Shown here piece by piece: positions 1 through 13,300 of a stretch of 64,000 bases of DNA. Below the pieces are notes generated by a model that made no database searches, was not told the origin of the DNA, and saw only the letters and a program-made list of their open reading frames with translations. The DNA is taken from the NCBI RefSeq assembly GCF_905475345.1, contig NC_066610.1, forward strand, positions 2,547,780-2,611,779, read 5' to 3'. The stretch is from Vespula vulgaris. Taxonomy: Eukaryota > Arthropoda > Insecta > Hymenoptera > Vespidae. Position numbers and translations under genes: made by a program. Numbering within the stretch: the first letter of the stretch is position 1; every line of letters begins with the position of its first letter.

Positions 1-2807
1 ACAAATACGCATCCGCATGCGCATCCTACTTATCCGTCGCACCATCATTCGTCTAATAACATTAGATATGGCAGACAATCGCAATCCGTTATCACGCAGC
101 AAAGTCAAGAATGTCTGAAAACAACGACCGCTGCTAAAACGCAAGAGAAACGTCCACAAAATGTATATTCATCCGTCAAACCGTCTTATCATCAATTATC
201 AAACGAGGAAGATAATAATTCCCCTCAGACCAACATCGTGACAACAGTTATCGTAAATAACAGTAATCGAGAGTCTTGCATCGATAACGAGGACGAAAGT
301 ACTGCCACCAAGAAGAACGCGAATAACAATAGTAAAGTGTCGCCGGTTAATGTAAAAATAGAACATAATATCGTCTCGACCGTCAACGAAGCTTGCAACG
401 GTACGGAGAAAAGCGATGTATCATGTGTAAATATTAATAGCAGCATCGAAGTTAAACAAAATGGCGAAAGCGAGAAGGAATATAAAAATGAAACTGTTTC
501 TAGTATTAAGACGACTGTCGTTAAGACGCTGTCCACGTCTACGTCAAAGTCCGGTGAAAACGAAGTACAAATCGAAGAAAACGGCCCATCCAAAAGCATA
601 TCCGATGAGCCACTCGTAAAAGCTTCTAATAATTCTTTAATACCTACGAATGTGTCCAACGCTGCAAGTTCCTCGCCTTCTATCACGCCGAATATGTCTT
701 GGGCAAATGTTCTCAAAAAAGGCAGTTCGGAATTACAAAGTACTCCTTCGACGTACAAGCCAATGGCACGAATCAATCCGTTACCAGCCACACCTGTGAT
801 CGAACAGAGCGCATCTCCGAAAACGCCATTACAAACGATCGTGCAAAGGGATCAACGTATTGGGAGTCCATCTCTTGAAAACGAAAGTCTTCCTCCTAGT
901 GCGCACAGTGTATCGAGCGATTGTACAAAACAGCAAACGGAATTGACGCTGAACAAATATGACGATCCTACCGTTTTTAGAATGGGCGGTGAGTCGTGTT
1001 TTCCGAAAAAAAAAAAAAAAAAAAACAATTTTTCATGACGATTTCAATGTATCCCGATCGTTTCATTGAATTACGCTAATATTCTTTTCTCTCTCCCCCC
1101 TTCCTTTTTTTTTCTTTTTTTCTTTTTTTCCCCCTTTTCATATCTCTTTACAGAATTTTTATTGAACTATCAGATGGACAAGCAAACGGTAAGCTTGCTA
1201 CCGCGTGGCTTGACGAATCGTAGCAACTATTGTTACATCAATAGCATATTACAAGCGTTACTCGCGTGTCCACCCTTTTACAATCTTCTCATGGCTCTAC
1301 CGCATTCCAAAGGCAATTGCAAAAATTCGTCCACCCCGCTCATAGATAATATGTACGTATACGAGATATATTGGTATTTATTTCCTCTCCCGCGCGTTGA
1401 TATTTATATTTTCCAATTTTCTAGGATCAAATTTGTTCACGAATTTACACCTCTGTCGGACAGCGCGAGATTAGCTAGAAAAGATAGGGTACACAAACGA
1501 GGAGACAATTCGATTGTAGACATACAAAGCGGTATGGCGTTCGAACCGTCTTACGTGTACACCATGCTAAAAAATACTTCAGCCGCCGGAGTGTTCTCCG
1601 TAGAAGGGCGACAAGAGGATGCAGAAGAATTTCTCTCGTGCCTTCTAAATGGTATCAACGACGAAATGTTAGAGGTACGATTATCGGTCCCATCTCTTAC
1701 TGCCAATAACAGTTATTTCATTATAATGTCGAGTATCGTTTCTTTCAGCTTATTAAATTAGTAAACAATGAACCAAATCCAGCTGCCAACGCGGAGACCA
1801 ACATTAATTACAATCACGCGGAAGAGGAATGGAAAGTAAGAGATGATCTTTTAGAGATCTTCAAATCAAGAATATATCGTATAATCATTGTGTCTATACG
1901 CGCGCGCGCGCGCGCGCAAACCCAATATTGCAGGTAATGGGACCAAAGAACAAAGGATCCATCACACGATGCACCGAATTTGGTCGGACTCCGTTGTCGG
2001 ACATCTTTCGCGGCCAATTGAGATCTAGAGTATCTCGGGTGGGAGAACAACCGACCGACAATGTGCAACCTTTCTTCACGTTGCAGCTTGATATCGAAGT
2101 ACAATTATTTACGCTGCATATATAGATATAGTTTGTTCGAATTAAGAATTTTTACTCGCACCGTTTGTTTACACCGCTTACTTGTCTACTTGTTGTATAT
2201 TAGAAGGCGGAGACAGTGACAAGAGCGCTCGAAATACTGGTTGGAAAAGACCAATTGGAAGGGATGACTTGTAGTAAAACAAAACAGCAAATAGAAGCCT
2301 GGAAGCAAGTCACTTTGGAAGAATTACCCGTTATACTTATATTACATTTAAAGTGGTTCGATTACAAGCTTAATGGATGTTCAAAGATATTTAAGAAAGT
2401 AGAATTCCCGATAGATTTAAAGGTGGATGCCAGTAAGTTCCTCGTGAAGTTTCTCCCTTAAACGGTTCAACTTTTACGCGTTGTATATTAATCCCTATTT
2501 TTGTCATTCGTATCTTTCAGAATTCTTGTCACCAAATATTGGAAAAAAATTGAATTCCAAACAAAAACAGTACAAATTATTCGCTGTTACTTACCACGTT
2601 GGGAAAGAAACAACGAAAGGCCACTACGTTACCGATGCCTTTCACGTAGGCTACGGAGGCTGGGTAAGGTACGATGACAGTTCGTTACAAGGTATTTCAG
2701 AGAATGACGTTTTAAATCCAGTTCCTCCTAGCGTACCCTATTTACTATATTATAGAAGGTGCGACACTATCGGGAATAATCAATCAAACGCAGGTAGAAC
2801 CCGTTGA
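1..2807 (+). CDS. Usp10: Ubiquitin carboxyl-terminal hydrolase 10 homologue (USP10), 5' partial
   Basis: This is a cysteine deubiquitinase of the USP10/yeast Ubp3 type, which removes ubiquitin from proteins in the cytoplasm. The frame is open from base 1, so the start lies outside the window. Exons in frame are 1-988, 1154-1352, 1425-1674, 1749-1835, 1934-2098, 2204-2432 and 2521-2807, giving 734 residues plus stop. The first exon encodes a disordered Ser/Asn/Thr-rich N-terminal region, as in other USP10 proteins. The catalytic domain begins at LLPRGLTNRSNYCYIN, with the nucleophile Cys codon at 1231. The QEDAEEF box follows, then LQPFFTLQLDI-type sequence, and near the end the His box KGHYVTDAF (His at about 2622) and the acidic RYDDSS. 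The C-terminus LLYYRR is typical. The 1353-1424 intron is 72 nt, so it reads through in frame, but family alignment requires its removal. Identification as USP10 rather than another USP rests on the CPPFYNLL segment and the C-terminus. Confidence 0.92.
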
Positions 2808-4279
2808 AATATCACTATTCATTTGTATAGATAAAAGTCCTATTCTAAACAAATATAGTGTATCACTTTTTACGATTTCACGTTTATTGTTGATATTTAT
2901 ATCTGAGTAAGCAGAACGTTTGTTATAAAGTATGGTAAAATTGAATTACTATTTCCTTTTATCTTACTACACTCTCATCAAATATTTATACTAAACTGTT
3001 ACTAGTTTTACGCGTAGTTTTTCTGATACGTAACTTGAAAGTAGCTAAGGTAAAGCAAGTGTTCATACTAGCACATTTTATTGGCGTTGGGTATTAGAAG
3101 CTTATACTTTATAAAATAAAAAATTAGATATAAATTTCTTGTATATATGTTTCTTCTAAGAATATATGGTATTATGTCAGCGTCCGCGCGCGTGTTTACA
3201 TGGAAAAGTAATTTATAACGTGAATTTTTGCGATCACGTTGGATCTTCTTTCTTTTTTCTCTTTTTCTTCCCGGAAGAAGGAAATTACAATTCAATTAGT
3301 TTTTTCGTGGATTAATAATCGTCATTTTATATAATTTACAAATAACTTTTTAACGACGTTTATTCGTTTAAGAAGCATCGAAATCTTTGTTCGATTAAAT
3401 TATGTTTAAAATATAAACATACCGTCATATATTTCACATTTAATCATTCTGGTCATCTTTTTACTAAAAGGGTTAATTATATAAGTTGTTTTACATGTTA
3501 CGTACATGCCTGTTGATTGTTCTGTACAAATAATTTCTTTAAGTCTGCTGAATTCCCAATAGAATTTACTGTGTCCAACTTTTGATATTTGTTATTCGTG
3601 TTTTTAAGATTTCTTAAGGTTTCTTAGAAAGATAAGACTAAAAGTTACGATAAGTAAGAAATACGTTTTTTATCGGGCAAGTGTGAACATATTTTCCAAT
3701 TTTGCCTTAAAATCTTTGGCACCGACTGCCTGTCTTAAAGAGAGAGAGAGAGAGAGAGAGAGAAACAAGAAAAGAGAGAAAAAAAAAAGATTAATGTAAC
3801 ATTCATCGATCCCGTTATAACGTTCATAAGCTCGTGTATTTCGTTAGAAACAAATGTCCACAAGTGTGTCATTTCTGCGTATAAGTAAGTCACTTTTACA
3901 TATTTCTAACAAGACCAGTTTCAAGATCATTATTTTAATGAACTTTTTCTTGAACAGTAAAGTTATAGTATTTGCATTTTTACATTTTTCTCAACTTAAG
4001 AGAAGTATTTTTCGTCAATTTATATATCAAAATTAACAATTTAGTCATTATTGAAGTAAGGATTGTTATGCGGTAATATTGTACTGAACCTCCATTATAA
4101 GATATATATTTACCATTTGTAAATTAATCAATCATATCGTTGAAAAATTTCTTTCGAACCGATTGCATCCGTATCATTTATATTTACTGACATACTTTCC
4201 ATTTTTGCACCGACGAAAGTCTGCAAATCTATGTTCGTTAATGGTGATAAAGTTGTCAAACGAACAACAAACTAGTAAA

Positions 4280-4317
<38 letters not shown>

Positions 4318-5198
4318 TTTTATGAAAACCTGTATAATATGGTGTAAACTTTTATTTCTTGTGGAAATACAAGAAATTTGAGTAATATACAGATAAGATT
4401 TGAGTAATATTATAGCTATGCAAAATGGTAAAACTAGAAATTCTAATTATAAAATATCATATTTACATACATATATTATCTATAAAGTAAAATGTTTATA
4501 ATGTAGATAAAATCTTGATATAAGTGAAATTTTGCAAGTGTATGTAACTTAACAGTAAAATACAATATATTTCTTTTCATTTTAGTATATCTACTATAAA
4601 TTGTAAATAAATATTTAGTTTATAAAAAAAGAAAACAAAAAAAAAAACAAACAAAAAAAATAAATCTATGTATATACATTATGTATAAGCTGTCATGTGT
4701 ATTAAGATACAATATATGCAAAATAGGAATATTTTACTTCATCATGTATTTCTATAGCACATGGAAAATTCTGTTTAACGAGTAAAAACTATTTGAAACG
4801 TAATATCTAAAAGTGGCTCTCTGCTGATCTTAATATCAGCAGTATTGGATAGCAATTCTCAAATTGTTATAAGCATACATTGCTCTAATAATTTGGACAA
4901 TACAATGGACTGACAAGTAGACAAGTAATTCTTTAGCGTAACTTGGATATTTTTTAACTTACTTTTACTTACTTACTTTTTATATTACAATTATTTTTGC
5001 TTACTAACCGTAATACGTAAGAAAAGCAAATCAGTAGGTATAATGGATTGAAAAGATGTCGTTTCTTTAAGAAATTTTAGCCCAATCTAATAAAGTCTCG
5101 CTGAACTTTGAAATGTAATCCCTTTCAAAATATATAATACTGAATATTAAAAAGAAACTAGTATAAAGGGCATAATTAGAAAATATCATCGCGTAACG
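2808..5198. other. Convergent intergenic region between USP10 and MOSMO
   Basis: This stretch is AT-rich and I see no conserved coding sequence in it. It should contain the 3' UTRs of the two convergent genes. An AATAAA on the + strand at 3115-3120 is a candidate poly(A) signal for USP10. TTTATT at 4351-4356, which is AATAAA on the minus strand, is one for MOSMO. It holds a GA microsatellite (3739-3763), a TA/CA run near 4280-4318 and an A-rich run near 4625-4662. Confidence 0.5.
3739..3763. repeat. GA dinucleotide microsatellite
   Basis: This is an uninterrupted AG run between USP10 and MOSMO. Confidence 0.9.
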
Positions 5199-6024
5199 CT
5201 AAAAATGTGGTAAACATACTTTTCCTGCAAAAAGTTCAGAAATAACTGTGATCCATAGTGCCAGAACAAAGAGGATATAAGAGATTCCAACTTGATGTGA
5301 ATTTGGTAATTGGTACGGTTGTCCACCAATTTCGTCAATGTAAAAACCCATTGGAAATAGAACAGCCGCTAAGCAAAATAGTACCACTGAAATATTATAG
5401 TGTAACATTATTTTATGATGTAATAATATCTATTATACGCACTTTGAAGAGATTTCAAATAAATTATTAGTCTAATATAATATCATTCCAATTTATTTCA
5501 TAAGGGCGCATACCATTGCCACGAGAGAAGATGTCTTTTACACTTGTATTTGTTTAAAACTACTTACTCGCTGTAAATCCAACCCATCGTGCGTAAGGAA
5601 TTACATTACGGTCCCAATGCGAACTGATCAGCAATATTACAGTTGTTGTTATTAAAATACATCCGACCAATATAAAAACAAGGGCTAGTAACCATTCTGG
5701 CTCCAAATCAGGCGTATAACAAACTCGTGGCCTGTTGTACAACGTCATACAAGACAACATAAGACCTAATCGCGTATCTCCTACAAATATTCATATTGCG
5801 CTATCTGCATTAACCGATTACTCTTTCGAATATACACTTTCTTATAGGTTGTATCTTTGCGTTGTAAAACGTATTAACAACGATTAAAGATTAGAATTAT
5901 CGTTTCATTTAATATATTTACCGCCAACATCAGTTATAATCCAGTCAGGCATTCCCAGACTAACGATTGCAAACATATCAGCTGCCAAAAATAGAGCTCC
6001 CGAAATGATGGTTAGTTTATCCAT
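5199..6024 (-). CDS. Mosmo: Modulator of smoothened homologue (MOSMO / Atthog), four-pass membrane protein
   Basis: In vertebrates MOSMO works with MEGF8 and MGRN1 to lower Smoothened at the membrane and so damp Hedgehog signalling. Three exons join in frame: 5922-6024 (ATG at 6024-6022), 5568-5780 and 5199-5386, giving 167 residues, the same length as I recall for the vertebrate protein. The N-terminus MDKLTIISGALFLAADMFAI is almost that of the family. Four hydrophobic segments lie near residues 5-25, 62-82, 104-122 and 135-157. Further family markers are the segment EPEWLLALVFILVG, SSHWDRNVIPYARWVGFTA, GFYIDEIGGQPYQLPNSH and the end FAGKVCLP. Splice sites are GT-AG and the phases agree (1, 1). 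The gene is convergent with USP10 and divergent from the gene at 10369. Function in this insect is inferred from the family only. Confidence 0.93.
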
Positions 6025-8424
6025 TTCACGTTATTAATTTAAACGATCGATCTCCTCGTTAATATACGCGATAGCGTAGATTAATTCTTACAACTTTGCA
6101 TATTTAATAAAAACACGTATTGTCGCAAACTGGACGATTATAAACTTTACTAACCTCAAAATAACATTCGATATATCATATCACGGAATATATCTAATAA
6201 TATTATAGCAGTTTTAAGGTTTCTTCGACATTTTACTATGATCGAGATCCATTATTATAATATAGCGTCCTTTTCAGTACATTCGTATCGTACAAAGTAA
6301 TAACAAAATGCAATATTATCGCAGTGAGTATTTTCAAATCGTACAAACTCGGTTAACCAATTTAGAATTTTACCTTATCGACGAAGCTCGGTACAAGTCT
6401 CCTGTCCGATCCGCTGTTATCTTCCGTGTGATGGATGTGACCTTCTGTTGTTACGATCGATCTCGTTCAACTTAGATCACTCATTTTTATAGATTGGCCG
6501 ACGTATTTCAGTTTTCAGATTATTAGAGCATTGATTGATTATTCATAGATCATGCATCGACATTTAACGATTGCGTGCGTGGTATTTATAATAAAAAAAA
6601 TCTTCCATCAAATATGTTTTTTTCTTCTTTTTAATGTTTTATAACCAGCTCAGCGAAAACGAATTGAAGTAGAATCTACAAAATATAAATAAAATAATAT
6701 GGCCGTATTATAAAAGCGTTTAACGTAGAGAAAGAGTTTGGAGGATAAGGAAAGAATTTTGTATCGGAAGAAAACGTGCTTGACGTGGCGGAAGAAAATT
6801 CAGTAGCGAAAGTACGATCCCCGATATTGATCGGCTCAACGAATCGTGTAATTCTCTTCCATTAACATCGTCGATGCAATGCAATAAAATTCGTGGTACG
6901 ACCGATTTCATGGACGCGCGAAAAACTAGTTTAAGAAAGTGAAATCTTTTGAGGAACGAACGAAATCACGACGAAATGGTATTACCACTTTTTTCCTCGA
7001 AAATCATGGCGCGTGTCTAAACGATGCAACACATCTCTATGATAAATTCGTCTAAGAGCGAGTTTTCATGAATTTTCGAAAGGTTCAAGAGAAAGTCGAC
7101 GAGTGGGTGGAAAAAATAGAATTCGCTCGAGTCGGCTAATAGTGAAAATCGTTGATTTTAGTGCCAATGTTTGCGAAAATCGTAAGATTCGATCTAGATC
7201 TCGAATTTCTAGACATTTTATGAATGAAAAAAAGGTTAAGTGGTACGCGCGGACATAGGGTTTTAATGAAGCGAATATATATATATATATATATACACAC
7301 ACGCGCGCGCCATATCTGTAACGTGTATAATGTGTGTGTGTGTATATATATATATAATATGCATGTATATATAGACTAGCTTTCCCAGATGTCGAACGAG
7401 TACAATGGGGTCGTACAATTTTACGAACCATCGCGAGTGTGTATTTCGGGAAAAAAATTGGTGAAACCGGTTACACCCGCTCGACCGAGTGCTCGAACAT
7501 ATGCGGACGCTCGCACACGCGCGCGTACGTACGCGAAACGCAACACACACGCCAGTACCGTGCGTCGTCTAGCCGCATACAAAGCGCGTGCTACAACACA
7601 TCGACCGTGTGCATACATATGTACGTTCGAATGCAGGGTTGCCGGTTCAGGATTTTCCTTCAAATTTAAAGGCTGTTTTCTATTTCAAAGATGAAGTCGA
7701 TAGTCTCCGAAGGAAAAGGGTCTCGAGTTACGTACAATCGAGTTATCGACGAAACTCTTCGACCTATTAAAATGCTATTCGTTAGGACAAAATTGTACTT
7801 TATTTTTGATCAATGAATCGGAGCAATTAACGAGGGATAATAGCCAAAACGTCAGAAGTATCGTCTCGACGACGAGATACCTCGCAAAAGAAGGAAAATG
7901 TCATCGGCGGAGCGCATACCGTTACAAAAGTAAACAGGACCGAGTGTCTCCCCGTATCTTGCTCCGGTTTCCAACGTTCGCGCGCACCTCCTTTCGCGCC
8001 GAGTAAGGAATCGAACGTTGGTTAAACTTTCAAATCGTTCGTCTAAATTTTGCGTCAGTGTTGCGTCAAAGTGCTCGAAATTCCTTCGAACTCGATGAGA
8101 CACGAGAGAACGGTATTATTTTCGAGGAGAAAAAGAAAACAAGCAAACGAGTTAAAATATTAACGGATCAGAACCGTCGGAGTAGGGGAAAGAGAACCAT
8201 TCGTACGTACCTGAGCGCGTCGCGGAACCGGCGCGGAGGCGGTTCGCCGTTCAGTCGTGCCGCGACCACGGAGCGGTGATTTTCCGCGGTGTTTCCTTTT
8301 TACGCGATTTTTACCGAGAAAAGATATCCAGGACGGTTTCACCCTGTAGCAAGCCACCGCAGGAGGGATATGCGACGATGCGTTTGATTTGACGTTTTGC
8401 GTAAAATAGTGCGCGCGCGCGTGT

Positions 8425-8481
8425 GTGAGAGAGAGAGAGAGAGGGAGAGAGAGGGGAGGGAGAGAGAGAGAGAGAGAGAGG
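8425..8481. repeat. GA-rich microsatellite
   Basis: This is a nearly pure GA tract interrupted by GGG steps. It lies in the GC-rich region upstream of the coiled-coil gene and gives rise to spurious Arg-Glu and Ser-Leu reading frames. Confidence 0.9.
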
Positions 8482-10227
8482 AAGAGACGAACGTAAAAAG
8501 AAGATCCGGGAAACTCATTCGTGCGGAATCGTCGTATCTCTCTCGCGTATGCACGTCCGGCCATTCGGTAGTACGCGATAAGTGAAAAGTGCGACGATCG
8601 TAAACAAAAGCGTTGACTCTGATACACGGTAAAAGGCAGGAAAGAGAGAATCTCGTGACACATATACGTATACAGATGCACGTTGCATACACGGATTTGG
8701 AGTAAAGAGGAAGGAAAAGGCAAGTCGATCGACAGCGAGTGAGCGAAAAGAAAGTAGAAGGAGCCGAGAGGCTGTAACGCGTTTCGTCGCTGGACGATCG
8801 GTCGTCAGATCTGGATCTGGCGCGTTTTGCCGGTGCGCCACGCCGCGGGCCTCGTTTCTCTCTCTCTCTCTCCTCTCATTCTCTCTCTCCTCTCTCTCTC
8901 TCCCCCTTTCTCTCTGCAAGTAACAGTACTTCCTCGCGCTCCACGGAGTAAGCCTCTCTCCGAAGAACGGGACCCAACGCTGCCGTGTCCGCTCACCATA
9001 CCTCTCGTCGCGCCTCCCTCTCGACTCCCTTGTGCCTCCCTCGCACCTCCCTCGCGGTCGCAACGAAGCAGTCCGGCTGGTCGGGTCGAGAGGTTTCACG
9101 TAAAACCAGTCCTCTACCCTTTCCCTCCCTACTCCTATTTCTCCTTCGAACGAACCGCGAGTTACTACTCCCTCCTTTACCGACGCACGAGGACCTTTCG
9201 TCAACTGGCACCTGCCGACCGACTCCTCGAACCTCGTCTTCCTCTCGATAGTCTTACGAACACCCTTTCCTTTTTCTTATCGATCCTTCTCCGTTTAAAA
9301 CGAAACGAGGATATACACGTTCCCATGCGACTTTGAAAGACGTAACGATCATCAAACATTTCTAATCTTTCCGAATCGTAAAGAGAAAGACGATATCGTT
9401 TGTTTCTCGAGTATCGCGGACGTAAAAGCGGAAAGAAAGGGATATCATCGTGTCGCGATGGAATTTGTTTGATCGAGAAAAGAAAGTGGCCTTAGTTTCC
9501 GAGATCATCGTCATGGATGCAACGCGACTTTGTCACACGGCTTTCCGCATTTTCAAAGGAGAGTGAGAAAAGGAGGATCGAAGGGAGGGGAGTGAGTGAA
9601 AGATAGAGGGAGAGAGAGAGAGCGCTCGAGACGCAGCGGCGCGCGTAAAATGAGCGAGAGACGTCCGAGACGTTTAGAGCCGTTGTAACAACGAGAACGG
9701 CACGAGTAGAGTGTAAAAAGGGGCCTCGTCTGTTGGCCGGCCGAGCGGTGAAGGCGTAAGCGTAAGCGAGTTCGCCAAGGAGAGAAAGGAGGGAAGTTTA
9801 CGCGGCCACTTTGAGTCCCTCTCTCGCCATAACTAACCTCCTCGAGTGGCTCACGAAGCTTTCTCATTGTCAGTCGGAGCTAGCGTAAAGTTCGAAGAAA
9901 CGTGCGCGCGTTTCCCACTTTTGATATGACCGCAAAGGGACAGAGATGAATGTCCATTGTATCGGTGCGTGAAACGATATCGTTTGCCTCGTTTTTTCAA
10001 AGATAATATACTTTTTTCTTTACGATCGAGAAAGAAACGATCGATATTCGTGCTTCGCTGGACAAACCGACGATTCGTAGCGCGCGCGCGCTTCCTTGCC
10101 GATCCTCGCTGGTTTGTGTTTTCATTCGTTTGTCGAAGCTGTGCACACGCGCCAAACTCGCGATCTAGTCGTTAGATCGAGGAAAGTGATACGGCTCGCG
10201 AGTGTGGAGTGAAAGAGACGCTTTCCG

Positions 10228-10230
<3 letters not shown>

Positions 10231-10264
<34 letters not shown>
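10231..10264. repeat. CT microsatellite in the probable 5' leader
   Basis: This CT run is followed by a short GT run. It ends about 95 bp before the proposed start codon at 10369. Confidence 0.9.
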
Positions 10265-10277
<13 letters not shown>

Positions 10278-10368
10278 CTTGAGAAGATCGATCAGTGGCG
10301 GCGTATCGTCCAAGAGAAGAAGATTCCTCTTCCGTTTGAACGAGAAAGAATAAGACGAACCACGAGCC

Positions 10369-13300
10369 ATGAAGACCATAAGGGCAAGTACTTTCAGGTA
10401 AATATGCCTTTCTCAAACTCTCGGTTTATCCTCCGAATCGCCAGAATCTTTGTTATAAAACGTCTTGTACAAGACAAAGATAAGCGTGGAATTTGGAAAA
10501 ATCAAGAGACGTCGCACCGAAAGTGACTCTGTCGGACGTCAACGTTGTCCGGGGACGGGATGTAAATTAGATCGAGAGATTACGAACCGTGAAAGCAAAC
10601 ACGCGGCGTACTCGGGTCTCGCGGAGAGCCGAGAATCGATAGGATATAAATTAACGAGGTCTCGGACATGGCAGAAGTTCCCTCTCTAGCTCCCTCCTCA
10701 TCTATCGTCTGGAGCAAGCAGCATTTATTTATTTACCGTAGCGCGTCTAGACCCCAGGGAGACCGGAATGCGCGCGAATAAAGCAGAAGGCGTCCGGTCT
10801 CGAGTAAAAACCGAACGATTTCGCATTTATTTTCTTAGGAAAAACGTAAGGAAGAAAACGTTAAGCGTACGTCCTTCCAAGTATCGTTGACGAATGAAAG
10901 AAATTCTTTCCGCAAGGGTTGCGTGCAGGGTTGCTAACTGTTGACATTTATCCGCGCCGAGATTCGACTCGTTTTTCTCGTTTGCCGCAATAACAATCGA
11001 CATTTATGCGAAAACTATAAATACCGGCTCTGACGGTGGCCGCTCATTATGCAAATATCGTGTTCCCGCTCGCGTCGCCGTCGACATTGGCGACATTGGC
11101 GACGGCGGCTGCGACGGCGACGACGAAGGCGACTGCGAAACTTAATTAAGATCGAAAACCTCGACTGATCCAATTTCCTGAAATTCCATTAAACGATAAA
11201 GTCCCTTTAGAATCGATCAACTATAGGAAATACGGCATCGTTCTCCGGTCTAACGGTGACCGCCATTACTTTTTATTTTTGACCGCTATTACAAAGAAAA
11301 AACTGCGCAAGACTTATCGTCGACCCTTTTAAAAAGAAAGGTTAGCTCGCGAGCAATCGTAATGACGTACGGCCGGTACGCAGGTGGATAAGATAAGGTC
11401 GATGTCGGTCCCGCATGTAAATGTCTGCGTATTCGAGCTTCCTCTCTGCCTGTGTCCCCTCCCCCCTCCCCCTTGAAAATGACAACCCGTTGGTGAGAGA
11501 ACGTGCCGCGTACGCCGGCGAAGCAGTGTCGCGGCGCCCGATGTCGCGCATACTCGCACGCGGAACACCTGCGGGACAAATTGAAATGCTAATTCGCCTG
11601 GCCCTTCCTTTTTCTCGGCCCTTGCATTCACCCTTTACTCTTCTCTCCCTTTTCTTTTACCTTCTATTCTTTCTTCTTGTTTCTTTTCTTTTTTTTTCAA
11701 CTCTCTTGTTACATCTCTAAAGCTGAAACATCGAGTACTGTTGGCGCCTTAAATAACGCCGCCTTGAGATATCGCGTGCGATATTGGGTTCTACCGAAAG
11801 ACAGAGAGCGAGAGAGAGAGAGAGAGAGAGAGAGATCACCTTTTAGAAACGTTTAATGACTGCGCGCGTTACGGTTTGCGACTTTGCATACGAAAGAGGG
11901 TCGTTATCCGAGCCTCCTTGAAAGTGTGCCTCTGCCAATAAAGGGAATAGAAAGTTACAAAAACTGGGGAGTCGAATAAAAATAACAGACTCGAAGTGGG
12001 TGTAAGAAAAGCGCGAATGCGAAGGAACCAAGTAGTTACAAATTTGTGGGAAGGCGGGAAAATTCGTGAAAAAAAATATTTAGCTGAACGATAAAACGAA
12101 TGGTTTAATTAAAACGTAAAAATAAAGAATAAATGAGCGATAATGCAACGGCACGACATTGTTCGAAAGTAAAGTGAGATTGTTCCGATATAAAAGTGGA
12201 GGAAGACTCGAGAAAGCAGAAGATTAAGAATCTTTTAAGAATCGTAGACTTTCTTAGTCTCTTCGTTAAAGCAAACCATCGAGCATATCATTTTATTAAT
12301 CATTTTATTTTCTATGATATCGAGTACCGAGTCAAAAGAGTCGACCTCTTTCACGCGATTATGCGTTTCCCACGTAAGGCGGAGGAAATTGCGGAATAGA
12401 GTTTTCTCCGAGCCAGCGGTACTTCTCTCTCTCTCTCTCTCTCGCTCTCCTTTATGGCGCCTTTCTATCTCCTCTTTTTACACTAACGAAGCGACCGAAA
12501 CGCTCAATTAAGCGGTCGGCCCTAATTAACGCGCGGATCACTCGCTCATTGTAGAATCTGCTCTCCTGCCATCTCGCAACTTACGAAAGATCTGAGAAAG
12601 AAGAACTTTCTTTTTTCCCTCCGCGAGAAAATTTCAAAGAGGGATGTGACGAGAAGGAGGACATTGCCGTAGTAACTCACGATCTCAATGTTGCACCTTT
12701 TGCCAAACGAGTTGACACATCGAGATGCGAATGATCGAGAAAAACGACGACGTACGATTACGACTTTGAAGGCTAGAAACTTAATTAGGCCGCATCGAGT
12801 GCACAGTTGTTCGGGCAACAAGTTCGAAACTTATTTTTTTCCTTACCTGTTCACGGACGTTTGAGAACGTTTAGAAACATTTACGAACGTGCGCGCCCCA
12901 TCAACCAAAGCTTCCATAGTCCCTTTCGACGTTCCTCCTTTAATTTCAATCTATTGAAGTTACAAAGTTATTCTCGTTGTGCTAAAAACTCTTACGATCG
13001 CGTGACCACGTTAACTCTCGTTAACGGACGGATGTGTTACATCGGCTTCCTACCGAACGTTCTTCGATCGCAAAGACTAACTCGTTGTCGTCTATCAGCG
13101 AACACGATTTTCTCTCTTTCTTCCTTCCTTCCTTCACATTTCTTTTATCCATGACTATTTTGGACAAAATGATAAGTCTACGAGTATAATATAGAGGTAC
13201 AATTGAAATCGATGTAATGGCTATTTTCATACGTGCAAAAGGATTTCTCGTCGTTCGTTCCTCTTGATGTCGATCATTCGAGCCGCGTACTCTACGTGAT

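Larger units (their letters stand above)
6025..10368. promoter_or_regulatory. Divergent upstream region, GC-rich and microsatellite-rich; probable promoters and 5' UTR
   Basis: This lies between the MOSMO start and the first coding exon of the coiled-coil gene. The composition changes at about 7.4 kb from AT-rich to CpG-rich, with many purine/pyrimidine runs: TA/CA near 7276-7360, GA at 8425-8481, CT near 8858-8916, GA near 9606-9622 and CT at 10231-10264. Long open frames here on both strands are Arg/Ser/Glu-rich products of these runs and I do not regard them as genes. An in-frame stop (TAA 10351-10353) just before the ATG at 10369 suggests the right end is transcribed leader. I cannot place a transcription start. 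Confidence 0.45.

Noticed and set aside
225..791. 188-residue minus-strand frame opposite the USP10 N-terminal exon
   Set aside because: It is a shadow of the USP10 coding frame; the + strand frame continues into a recognisable USP domain.
1814..2104. Minus-strand frame within the USP10 exons, including the CG dinucleotide run at 1898-1916
   Set aside because: It is antisense to verified USP10 exons, and the CG run lies in a USP10 intron.
8160..9336. Several overlapping frames of 100-230 residues on both strands
   Set aside because: They arise from GA/CT-rich sequence, give Arg/Glu or Ser/Leu/Pro runs, overlap on both strands and show no motif or splice partner.
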